In this document: piece by piece, positions 1 to 11,300 of the stretch
Layout of the letters: the number at the start of each line of letters is the position of its first letter
Numbering within the stretch: position 1 is the first letter of the stretch
Origin: Apostichopus parvimensis
Taxonomy: Eukaryota > Echinodermata > Holothuroidea > Aspidochirotida > Stichopodidae
Direction of reading: 5' to 3'
DNA length: 37,112 bases
NCBI GenBank assembly: GCA_000934455.1
Contig: KN890681.1
Span: 19,478 to 56,589 of the forward strand
Program-made: the position numbers and the translations under genes
The notes under the pieces: model-generated
What the model was told of the DNA's origin: nothing
What the model saw: the letters and a program-made list of their open reading frames with translations, nothing else
Database searches by the model: none

Positions 1-2253
1 CAAAAGCAAACCTATAGCATTCTAGAAATAATACCTACTTTAATTTGAAAGTGAGTAGGATGTGAGTGGAGAAAGAAATTGAGTTGTTCCCTTGAAAAAA
101 TGAGTGGGAGGATTCGATATTGAATTTCAAGATTCTCTGAGGCCTAACATTCGATTGACGCCATGTATGTTGTTCATGTTGTGCAAAAGCAGTCTTCGTA
201 GTCTTCGTACCAAAATATTTGCATCAATTTGCTGACCACAACGTGTCTGACTTCAGGAGGGTGGGTGGGTGTGAATCGAACACGCAGGGCAACAAATTTT
301 GTGTCTAGAATAGTTCTGAGAAAAACATAAACTCATGAAAACTGCAGAAAAATTAAAGGGAGAATTTTGGTCGGTTTGGTGATGACATCATTGTTAATAC
401 GTTTGATTTAAAAGCAATTAAATATCATTTCAGATCAAAGAGTTTTTAATATTCTGATTTATCATTTCTTACGAAGAGCCAGCCATTGATGGTAATATGT
501 TTTTTAATTTTATTATGCTATGTACTTAGCCACAGAATGGTCATGCCATTTTTAAATACCACACACACACAAAAGTCAACTCCAAGGTCTGAATCCATGA
601 TAAAATCCCCAAGACAAATACAATTGACTATATTGATATATGAAAAGTATTTAATGATGATGAAGCTATCTTCCCAAACTAAGGAATACCCCAAAACAAA
701 ATTGGTTGGGTATTTGCGAACAACAAGCTTGCAGTACCGTCTCCTATACAAATGCACTTCAATCTACCTAGCTTAAATAATGATTGGTAAAATTCTTGCT
801 CTGTGCCCCCAAAGACCCTCCCCCCTCTTCAAGGTCACGGCCTCTCTTCCTTCCAAATCTACCATTCCAAATGTTTATAACAGATTTGTCTGGTTGAAAA
901 TATCTTCCACCAAACGGTCACACCGAGATCATGATCCATGAAACCATCCCCAGAAAGAGATAGATATCTAGGAGTTGATAAACATTTCATGGTGTTTAAA
1001 GTATCTTCTCCAAATAAGGGACACTTTAACTTTTGACAGTCATCACTTGGAGAGTGCCATATCCAACGAGATAAGGCACAACCCCCCCTCCCCCCCCACC
1101 CATCTTCTCATCTCCTATGCAACCCAAACTTTACTTCTCACTACTAAGAATTGAAAAAATGGGACTCTATTATGGGCTTATAAATTACAAATATAATAGC
1201 GGTAGAACTCAGTGTTTCAAAGAAATTGCCTCTTTCTGCTGCCATGATCCTCACCCCATTCCCCAGTGTGAATCCTGGCTTTGTACATTGTCAAAACCAG
1301 CATGAGTATGTAGTTTTGTGCTGTCAGGTGCCCCTGAGAAGTTACTGTTTGATGGTAGTCAGGACTATATATTTCAGCGTATAACACTAACAGAATAATG
1401 CAGAACTGTAAAATAATCTATTGTTTTTGTTTTTTATCAAAGAGGTTTGACCCTCTTCATACATGTACCCTGGTACAGGAGCATAGCTAGGGGTACGCAG
1501 AACCTATGTTCTTCAAAAATCATATATATTTGGAGGCCAAGTTCCCCACCTCCACTCCACTTGGCTATACCACTGCCCTGATATGCCCACGTTGACCATC
1601 CAACATGTCATCTTTCTCCCAACCAGAGTAAACTGCTTTCCTTCGTACTTTTGTCGTAAGAAACCAAACGAGCTCCTGTAATCAAATGTTGAAGTACTGC
1701 AACCTATCAACCATTATTTATTTGTACTCAAACAAGTCCTTTTGAGTGTAATTTGAGAAATAATTAGTAATATAGTATTAAAGATTACATCAGAACAGTA
1801 TGAAATGACACCAGTCATGTATAGAACTACGTCAGTTGCTATTAATAATTTATAAATATCAAACTCTTCATGCTTTGATTTTGTACCAGGTAAATATACG
1901 GTTGTCACCCCTACAAATTATTCCGAGATGTCGACGAGTGTGAGAATCCAATTTCTCATTGAATAAAACATGCTAGAGAATGGCTGTAACATGATTCTTT
2001 TCAAGTTTGAAAATGATTGACCATTTTTTGTTTTGCCCCTTAATTTACTTTCTTGCATATTGAACAACTTAATATTTGGAAGCAAAGGCAACGAGCTAAG
2101 TTTAAGAGTTGAGAGTACATAAAATGTGACTTACAGGGGTCTTTTTTTCAATGATAATTCAACCATTCTTATTATTTTTTTTTCATAAACCTCCATGACT
2201 GTAAAATTGTTGCCAGTTGTGATTCATATTGTTTTATGTGAGCTATTCATCAT

Positions 2254-2395
2254 TAAATAATATCTTTGTATATAAATGTATGTAATTCCAATATATGCTT
2301 CATTATTATTAAATAATATCTTTGTATATAAATGTATGTAATTTCAATGTAAGCTTTATTAATATCTTTGTATATAAATGTATGTAATTTCAATA
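2254..2395 (+). repeat. Three copies of an AT-rich unit
   Basis: A unit of about 35 bp (AATATCTTTGTATATAAATG followed by TATGTAATTTCAAT) occurs with its ATCTTT word at 2262, 2318 and 2364, so periods are 56 and then 46 bp. The copies differ at few bases, and the spacers vary in length. Confidence 0.8.
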
Positions 2396-2499
2396 TATTT
2401 ATTTATTCAATAGGTTTTATTGATTGTTGGCTTTTTACCTGTACACAATTCATGATACAATCACAGATCCGGTCTATTGGATAAATGTACGGCAATGAA

Positions 2500-2640
2500 A
2501 CCTAACAAGTGGGGAGTCGTGGGTTCGAGCCATGACCGACTAAATTGAGGTGGGTTTTTCATCCAGGAGAAATCCACGGTTTGCCCCCATCTGAAATGGT
2601 CTTCCAAACTGTAAACTATTCCAAAATGAGGTAAAAACTA
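2500..2640 (+). mobile_element. tRNA-derived SINE relic, copy A
   Basis: GGGTTCGAGCC (from 2521) matches a Pol III B box. The downstream body (TGACCGACTAAATTGAGGTG, TTTTTCATCCA, GAAATGGTCTTCCAAACTG, CCAAAATGAG) aligns with a second copy near 8960-9085. No sharp A box or target-site duplication was seen, so the ends are approximate. Confidence 0.6.
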
Positions 2641-4916
2641 TCAATTGGATAGCCACCCAATATGAAGTGTAAGTAAATGTTTATCTTTCGGCTCCTCCCA
2701 CAAGTATGTATATATGTGGCTGCTTAGTGTGATAACACATCTGCCCTCCATGCTGCAAACATCATATTATTATTATATCTTATACTTCCATATTGCATTT
2801 GATTTTAACATTCCAAGATACCAGAACAGCATATGTAGTGCAAAGCACAGCAGAGAATTAGCACATACCGTACTTTACAGCTTTACCTAGATGTAAAATA
2901 TTTAATTCCCAATCAACGATTTACGACGTTTTGTTTTCCTAGACGCTAAGTATTTATAGCTACATCTCTTTCACTACCAAACAATAGAGAAAATAAATTT
3001 CCCCGATGCAATCAAGACAACTAAATTAAAAACAGTTCCTGGTGTAGTATTTCATACCCTTAACTTAAAGTAACCAGTATGGAGAAATGAGAAAATTATT
3101 AGATACCCTCATCTTTGTAAAATCTTCCAAACATTACTGCTTGGTTAAAATGATTTGAGTTGCAAATGCCTGAAATTACTGCAATTACCCCCATCCCCCC
3201 CCCCCCAGGTGGGATTGTAATGATGATATATAATTAAACAGTAAACAATGGCAACCAGAGGAATAGTTAAACTAAACCTACACCGAAAAGAACAAACATC
3301 TTGTGATACTTAATATGGGCAAGCCACATGCTATTATATGACATATGTTAAGAAATACCCTTTCTGGAGATATCATGTATACAAGCCAGCACATCACATG
3401 ATCACACTCACAATGACACATAAACACACTCTCTCACTGCCCTGGTGATCTCAAATTTTGAAAATTGCCCTTTTGAAAGTTCAAAACTTGCCTGTGATGC
3501 ACTGCAAGTTCAATTCCATGAAAATTTGAGGCAGTTTCTAAATTTATACCCTTAACAGAATTGCTTTGCCCCATCAATCCATAATGCAAGACCTGGATGT
3601 TACACAAAACAGTTTAGCCTTAATTGCATAGCTTGGATGACAAAAGAAAAAAACAAGGAAAATAGATAATCACAGATAATTACAACATTAGTTTCGCTCC
3701 TTCAAAAAATAGCCTTTAGAAAGATGCGAGTCAACTCCAAGATGACTGTTCATACACAATTGAGAGATCTAGGTTGCCAAGGAAACACTTTCAAAATCTA
3801 TGTTCACGTCAAGCAACATCACAACTACATGGTCAGCAAGATGCAACAAACAGGCCAAAAATATTATTCATGAAAGGTTCATGTCTTTTGCCTAAACATG
3901 AGGGTACTTCACGTCTCCAAGCTGGCTGACTGGCTGTGAATAATTTCAAAGAACGAGAAGGAGGTGGAGGAGGGGAAAAAAATAACCTTCCGAATGTTGA
4001 AAAAAAAATGTTTACACAATAATGTGTGATTACTCTCAAATCACACCACTAAATGATCAGATTTCAAAGTAGCACTAAATCAGGACTTTTGAAGGATGTT
4101 GGTCTCAACATTAATATAAATTGAATTGAAGAGCAATATACTGTAGGTCATTAACAAATGTTAGAACACAACCAGTCTGTGCATTTGTGATGCTGATCAG
4201 TATTAAAAGACTCTTCATTTGAGAAACTACACTTTAGGGCTAAATACAGTGAGGGATTTTGATTTTTGTGAAGATGTTTTTTTCTCTTCAAAATTAGTTA
4301 TTTTCAAAAATTTTAGATTCAGATCAAAAAATTAGCTAATTAAATTTTATGAATGACATTATGTTATTAAGTATCTGACAACAGTCAACTGGGTGACCTT
4401 ATTGACTGTGAGACAGTCACAAAATCCTTTATTATTAAAGGGTTCAAAAACATTGCACCAAAAGGAAGAATAACATTATTTACCAGCATACACAGTTTAA
4501 TCCAAGTCATGTTGGATATCATAATGCGCCCTTTCCAAGAATCAACAATGAAGATTGTACCTCGAGTAATGAACAGGAAACCGATGCCATACTTGGAGAT
4601 CTTCAATGTCACCTTCAAATCATGCAAGGGAATCAAATTATGGTCAAAACTCATGTTTAGATTTTCATCAATCCTTTTACAACAGCTACCCTCAAAGACA
4701 CATTTCCCCCTCGCTAAAAACATCCATTTCATTTTGACACCCTTCAAAGTCTTGGATTCATTTGGAGAGTTGCAATATTATAGAGTATATTTTTATTGTA
4801 TTTTGGTAGCATGGCATTGCTAAAACTTGCTAGAAGTAAATTGACAATGTTTCAGTACCTATTTCATCTTTTAGATGTGATATGGTCTCCCCTAAGTAAA
4901 ATCCTTCAAATTATAA

Positions 4917-4932
4917 AATAATAATAATAATA
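4917..4932 (+). repeat. AAT microsatellite
   Basis: About five ATA/AAT units in a row. A short simple repeat. Confidence 0.8.
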
Positions 4933-5429
4933 GATAAGATTGCACTTTGATTGAGTAAGAATTATCTGATATATCCACGGAGAGATTTCTCGTGAGATAC
5001 TTAAGTACATATTGTATATCGTAACCTTCAGAATATGCAATATTCTGATTGAAGCTAGTTGAGAGAGTTAACCTCTCCCTGTACTATGTAGCAACCTTCA
5101 AATCTATGGTACACTGAGCTGAGTACTTGAAATTTAAAGCCACTCAAATTTACGACAACAACATTTACAAATCATTACTGACACACGCTGAATTATAAAG
5201 GGTGTTCAGAATAGTGTCTCACAAATTGCTATCGGAATTACTGACCGTTTGACTTCACAATCGAGCTAATTACTATTACCGGCTCCTATTGTTTAATGGA
5301 AATACTTTGCTAACATTGTGTTATTCACAAAAGGCAATAATGAAGTAAGGAAAGCTTTCTCTTCCAAATGAGATAAGAATTACAGACTTTCCTCAGAATT
5401 CATCGGCTGTTAATAAGATTTAATGAAAT

Positions 5430-5650
5430 GATCGCTGGGAGGAGGGTGCAGGGGGAAAGGGGGGAACAGAAATGAAAGATGGAGAGGGGAGAGAAGAGGA
5501 GAGTGAGAAGTAATGGAAAGGGGAAGAGCAGGGGATATTGACGGGAAGGGGATGTGGAAGGAATGTTGAAAGGAATTGTAAAGAAAGGGGAAGGGGAGGG
5601 GAAAGGAGGGGAGGGGAGGGGATGTGGCAAGAAAAATGAAAGGGATATCA
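5430..5650 (+). repeat. Purine-rich G tract
   Basis: About 220 bases are nearly all A and G, with many GGGG and GGGGA runs on the plus strand. Two overlapping Pro/Ser-rich minus-strand ORFs (within 5400-5777) are products of this composition. Such tracts can form G-quadruplex or triplex structures. Confidence 0.8.
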
Positions 5651-8185
5651 AAGGGCATGAGAGATAAGGAGAAGAGGATTTACTGTCACATCTCAGTTCT
5701 GATGAACACTTTGACACCACTGAAGCATTACATTCACATTCACCATGCAACACCTCAACAACTGAAACATATAGCAAAATAAATTTAAAGCAAGCAGAGA
5801 AACAACAAGCCTTTTTTTCTTTACCTTTTCTTTAGTTTTTTATTTCTGCATTTATATTGCTCTGATCTAAAAATCCCATGGTTTATCTTCCATGTACCTC
5901 TCATACAAAGAAAACCCAAATTAGCTAAACCTTGACCATAGGCAATCTTAGCTTGTTGTTCTCTGGTACACATTATGCTGAGCATAGCATCAGTGTCTCT
6001 CATTCGTCATACTTGACAGTGCATGATATGTCTGCACACACAAAGATTCACAGCTTCAACTATTTGTAGCTGGTCACAAAAAGAGAGCTTGTTGAAGTCC
6101 TAATTAATGTTCACACTACTGCTGCACAACAATGGAAAGCTACATAAACTCATGTGCAGTCATTTTTGACTGTTTGATGTGTATGGGAAACATTTCAGAG
6201 AATCTTTTGAATAAATATTCACAAAATCACAAAACTGTTTTAGCTTCCTTATAAAACTGAAGGAGATAACAACTTCTTTCAGCAAAGTATATAGTACTTC
6301 AAAAGTGTTTCAATCTAAATGGCATTTCCAATTTTGTCCGATATCAGCTGATCATGATAGCCCCTGATGTCCAAATCGGTGAAAATCAATGCTGGTGTTA
6401 AAAATCAAATCTAACACCAGTGTCCTCTGCACAAGTAACTTGTAAGTCTTTCTCTATGTAAGTCATCAATGACGTGCTGTCGCGTTACCATGCTTCAAAT
6501 CCCACAAACCGATTGTTTGGATTTCACTGTACTCATTTGTTATTCGTTGTAAATGTCAGTTTTGTCTCTTGTCCTACCATCCCTAGTCCCACCTCTCCTT
6601 ACCATCCAATCCTGATGAAACCATTTAAAGATAAACTGACATTAACACCCACTGGGAGGAGAGGGACGGGTCAAATAATGCCTGTTGACCCATTTTCTAA
6701 TCATCCCTGCCATGTTCAGCCAACACAATATCCTGTCCAATATCCATTTTGGGCCCACCCCACTGAGTCTCTGTCAACCGTTCCCAGGCTTCCCTTCTTC
6801 CACACAGAGATGTCTTGTTGTGTAGTTTGATGTTTAGTGAATTAGAGACTTCAGATATGTGATTGGATAGTTATCACCATAAAGCACCATTTTGGATTTT
6901 ACCAGCATACCTGGTATGCACTTCCCAAAGTGAAATGGAAATTGATCAAACTGGTTAATATTTTCACTAAGTGAATTTTAGCTGGCAAGTTATTAATGAC
7001 TCCATTTGATTTTCAACAACATATGTTGTCCAGATGCTTTCCATCTTACTTTGAACCGAAAGGTAAACGTGGATAATCTTTAAAAACTGAGCCTTTGAAT
7101 CTAAGTGAATGCCACCAGCAATCTTGGCACTGTTCGGCCCTATCGATACAAGGGCAACCTAATCAGATACTAGCTATTGCTAAAACAGTGAAGTGACCTC
7201 TTCCTCCCACGTATAGCTGGTACTGCCAGTTCCTGATATAAGTTTTATCTCTCAGAACCTGTTTACATGGCTGGCAGGAATTTGCAGCAAATTGTTCGAG
7301 AGAGGTAGAAACCAATAAACATATACACAGTGTTTGTTTGGTTAAAATCAACCAAAGACTGATATTATTATATCATAAATGATCAAATATATTTTTCAGC
7401 CATTTTGAATATTCAAGGCCTTGTTGTCTAAGCACATCACTACAAAGTATTGTTTTACAGCATATCATTGCTTGAGGATTTTCAGGAGCGTGAAAGCGTC
7501 ACCGTCACTTGGGAAGGGTAATCATACTCAGTTTCAAGGGCAATGAATAGGCCTGTCAATCACACCACTTGAACATGAAATGGTATTAACAAACATATCC
7601 ATTGAGGGAATTTGATCTGGTATATTGGTTTTTCTCCATTCTGTAAAAATATCCCTAGGGTGAACTACATCCAAACAGCAAAAGCGAAAATGAACCAGAA
7701 AAATTTGACATTTTTCTTTATAATATCACTGTAAATGAAACTTGAATATTCTGACTAACGAGTTGCATTGCTGTGGAAATTTTTAGTATTCAATTATACT
7801 GACAAATATATTTACAGAAAGTAATTAAATATAAAAAAAAATGGATTTAAGTGCAAATCAAGGAAAAGGAAGGCAAAATAAAAGCAAAAAGAAATTGCAA
7901 GCAGTACAAAGAAAAAAGACTATTCAATTGTTTCTGGTTTTTTGGGCAAGTTTTTGTATGAATGGACACTGAGGTATCTGTCACAACAATTATAAAACTC
8001 ATTTTGTATCCAAATGTGAAATACTGAAAGATTATTTTTTAAAGATTTAAATGGTTTCATTACAAAGCAACAATGAAGTCTGCATGCAACAACTTCTAAC
8101 AACAAACAGACGAGTCGTCAGATGCCACTATGGATAACTCTCTCAATCTCACCTGTCGTTGAACCTTCATCGTCTTCTTGAATTT

Positions 8186-8373
8186 TCATCGATACTTTAG
8201 GACAGCTTTAGGATCAGCATGATAGAATGGCTTCTGCTTGGACAGACGGCGTCCCTTCATGTTCACCGCAAAGGGGAGCAGAGCTGGGTGTCTTAGGAAA
8301 CAACCGTGACCGTTTGGCGTGAAGGCTCTGAGGTGAATATCCATACCCCGTCCGGCAGTTATGGCCACCCAAC
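8186..8373 (-). CDS. NOA1: NOA1 exon 7 (terminal)
   Basis: The acceptor CTTCACCAG lies before 8373 and the stop TGA occupies 8188-8186. The exon is 188 nt and enters in phase 1. It encodes GWVAITAG, then LRAFTPNGHG, ALLPFAVNMKGRR and the C-terminal end at LKYR. This matches the family C-terminus, where a similar GWVSV...GYTPEG segment is expected. Confidence 0.95.
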
Positions 8374-11300
8374 CTGGTGAAGAGAAGGAAATTAAAATGA
8401 TCTCTCTCAAAGTACACAAGATCCTGCCTGATGCCAAAGGGTTTGCAGGCATTCAGCACTGTATCTTACTGACCAAAGGACATGGTTTGCTGAGGCATTT
8501 TTAAGATAAAAGTGCTAATAAAAAGATATAATTGGAAGAGTTTAAGTAGTCACTGGACAGTGCTTCGATAGAAATGTTAAGGAAATAGTCAGACTAAAGT
8601 TTGATATGAAACTAAGCGATAATGCAGCCAGGTATTGCAGGAATTATGAATAGTAGATTAGAGTCCAGTAGTTTAGTGCAGACAGGCAAGTATTAAAGGA
8701 ATTCAGCCCGTATAGTCTCCTTCAAGTACAAATTGCTCAGTACACATGATTCCTACACTTTGCTACAAAACGTAATTCCAGACGTTTCAAGACCAAACCC
8801 AGTTTAAGGGTTTACTATGGAGCCTACATACTAAATCACTAACTGTTAGGCTACCTATAGTAGGCCTGTTAAACAATTGTAACTCTTGCAAAATGTATGC
8901 TAACACCCTTCTATTAAATTGCAATTTTTTGGGAAAAGTCACATGAGAGTATGTAGCGGGATGATTCAAGCCCTGACCAGTTTAAGTGAAGTGGGTTTAT
9001 CATCCATGAATTGCCCAATCAATGAATGGCTCATCCATTGGAAATGATCTTTCAAATTGCTAAAACCATCCAAAATTGAGCAGAAAATAAGTAACAGCAT
9101 GAACTGTCTGGTGATTGTCAAGCCATTCGACTTTCTCGAAACACATGATGCTATCAGATAACTTCCCACCAGGAGAATTATCTGTTTATAAGTCTTTACG
9201 TATTGATGTTTAATTTATTTTATTAGAGTTATGTCCGACTGATGAAAGGGAATAAGTACATTATTTTATATTTAACGCATATTACGTATCATATGCATCC
9301 TAGTGAAATTAACATTCAACTTCTAGATAACATTAGAAAGTTGAAATGTTTAGTAACATAAGTGAACTTTTAATAACAAGAAAACATGTGTAATATCATT
9401 GATGCACTCTGATAAACTTGTATATGATGTTTTTCTTCAAACACTTACATCCCATTTTTGACTTCAGAATTGTGATACATGACAATATGAATACATTGTA
9501 TAAAGCACTGGAGCATTGTGAACATCCTATCACATTAGGAAAATTGAGGACTCTAACCAAATCCAATGTCAAATCAATAAAGCAAAACAATCCATAGCAA
9601 AACATTTTGTGGGTCAGAGTTCAACTATGACATCACACCAGTTTGTTTACGTTTACCAGGATGCTTGAAATATGTTCCTCTCGCGTCATTTATAAAATAT
9701 AAAACTGTTACTATCCTTTTAAAACATCAGAAGGATTATAAACTGCACCTGCTGAAGATAACAGTACATCCGAGGCACTCTCCTGCCAACCAGAACCCAT
9801 CACTTTATAATCTGTGGGTAATAGCTTCGGGAATGTCTTCATACGTTCTGCACCACCAATGGGAACCTGAAAATTGAATAGAAAAGTCACTTTCTGAATA
9901 AAAAGTTTTTATTTTTAGCAACTTTATTATAAAAGAGGTTGAAACGGATGAAAATAGAGAGGTAGTTAAGTACAGATCACGGAACAATTTTGTAACAAAC
10001 CTTAAGGAAAGTTTAAGTTCTGATATTCTATGAGTGTGCAATGGCTGGGTTCATTTGTGACATAATAGCATCCCTTGCTATTTCAAAGGACACATTGGAC
10101 ACTTTTGCATTGAATATGTATTACAGTCATGTCACAACATATCTTAAACACCTAGTACAATTTGGTATTATTCAAAATGTAACTAGAGCTAATCCTGGTT
10201 TATTTTTCATGTGTAGCTTTCAAAAGATTAGAACAGAAACTGACTAATATTAACTCTGACAAACTGAACCCATTTAATCTCAAAACCTGCTCGAAAGATG
10301 CAAATATACTAACAATTTGTTGGTAAGGGTGTTAAAGTCAATCAAGCTTTAACTTCCTGACCTGTAGAAGGCTATTTTTCAAGAGCATTACCTTGGCAAT
10401 AACTCCCCCCTCCCACTTCCCCTCCCCCACATCACCCCATGATGCAGATTTCAGTGAAAGAATCTATAAATGGTAAACCCATGATGGTACCATCACATGG
10501 AATGAGCCAGCTTTACCTTGAAATAACTTTCACCAGCATGTCTTGTGTAAAATTCTTCTGCTTCATCTTGGCTGCAATACCTGACTGGAATTTCTTCAGA
10601 GGCAAAAACTGTAAAATAGACAGAGTCTACACCCTGTTAGGAAATGAAAAGATAGTGTTTCAAAGAATATGGATAGAAATCAAAAGGAGACATCAGTTTA
10701 TCAACCCTAAGACACCAGACGACATAATCTGCCAATGACCATTAAATAGTGAGTACTTTATGATTTTCAAATGATTTGGTAAACTTTGTTGCCAAGGTAC
10801 TTTATGATATTAACAATAATCCTTATTCACAAAGCAAATTTGAGGAAACATGACACTTACAGAGCAAATAAAATGCATTGTTTATATATGTTTTTTAAGT
10901 ATTGAAGATTGAAGGTTGACAGTCTTGTATCTCTGCAAAGGTCTTCTCACACAACTTTACAAAAGTTAAATCCTGGTCACTGGTAATTTGCCCCCACCCC
11001 CTCCCACACACCCCAAGTGTACACAATTCAAACAGACACTCCAGTGCACCACATCAAAGCACCCCTGGAGGACATCTAACAGTTTGTTACCACAATCTTG
11101 CTACTACAACTATATTATCAAGTTATCTCACAGGTCCCAATTTATAGACTCTGGGTGAAGTGAGGTGATTGGGATTAACTGCCTTGCCCAAGGACACAAC
11201 AAAATGATTCAGCCAGGAGTCGAACCTGCATTCCTCAGATAAGAAATTCATTGGTTTAACCACAATGCTCCACACTGGCATTGTTTTACTTTAATGACCA

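Larger units (their letters stand above)
1..8185. other. Non-coding region downstream of NOA1; repeats only
   Basis: I see no gene here. ORFs up to about 125 codons occur on both strands, but their frequency is what AT-rich random sequence gives and none shows a family motif. The stretch holds poly-C tracts (about 1082-1100 and 3195-3206), an AT-rich triplicated unit (2254-2395), a SINE relic (about 2500-2640), an AAT microsatellite (4917-4932) and a long purine-rich G tract (5430-5650). The part just below 8186 must contain the NOA1 3' UTR, but I found no AATAAA or ATTAAA signal on the minus strand in the first several hundred bases. Confidence 0.6.

Noticed and set aside
2500..2580. Intact tRNA gene suggested by the B box
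   Set aside because: No matching A box or cloverleaf, and the body is shared with a second copy, so a SINE is the better reading.
4385..4747. 120-codon minus-strand ORF
   Set aside because: Within chance length for AT-rich sequence; overlapped by an equally long plus-strand ORF; no motif recognised.
5400..5777. Two overlapping Pro/Ser/Phe-rich minus-strand ORFs of 125 and 82 codons
   Set aside because: They are translations of the purine-rich tract and have no domain or balanced composition.
6474..6830. 118-codon plus-strand ORF rich in Pro, Thr and His
   Set aside because: No splice-site support, no recognisable family, and consistent with chance.
8214..8459. Second minus-strand ORF overlapping NOA1 exon 7 in another frame
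   Set aside because: The frame used by exon 7 joins in phase and matches the NOA1 C-terminus; this one does not.
10439..10738. 99-codon plus-strand ORF
   Set aside because: Opposite NOA1 exon 5, which has the family sequence on the minus strand.
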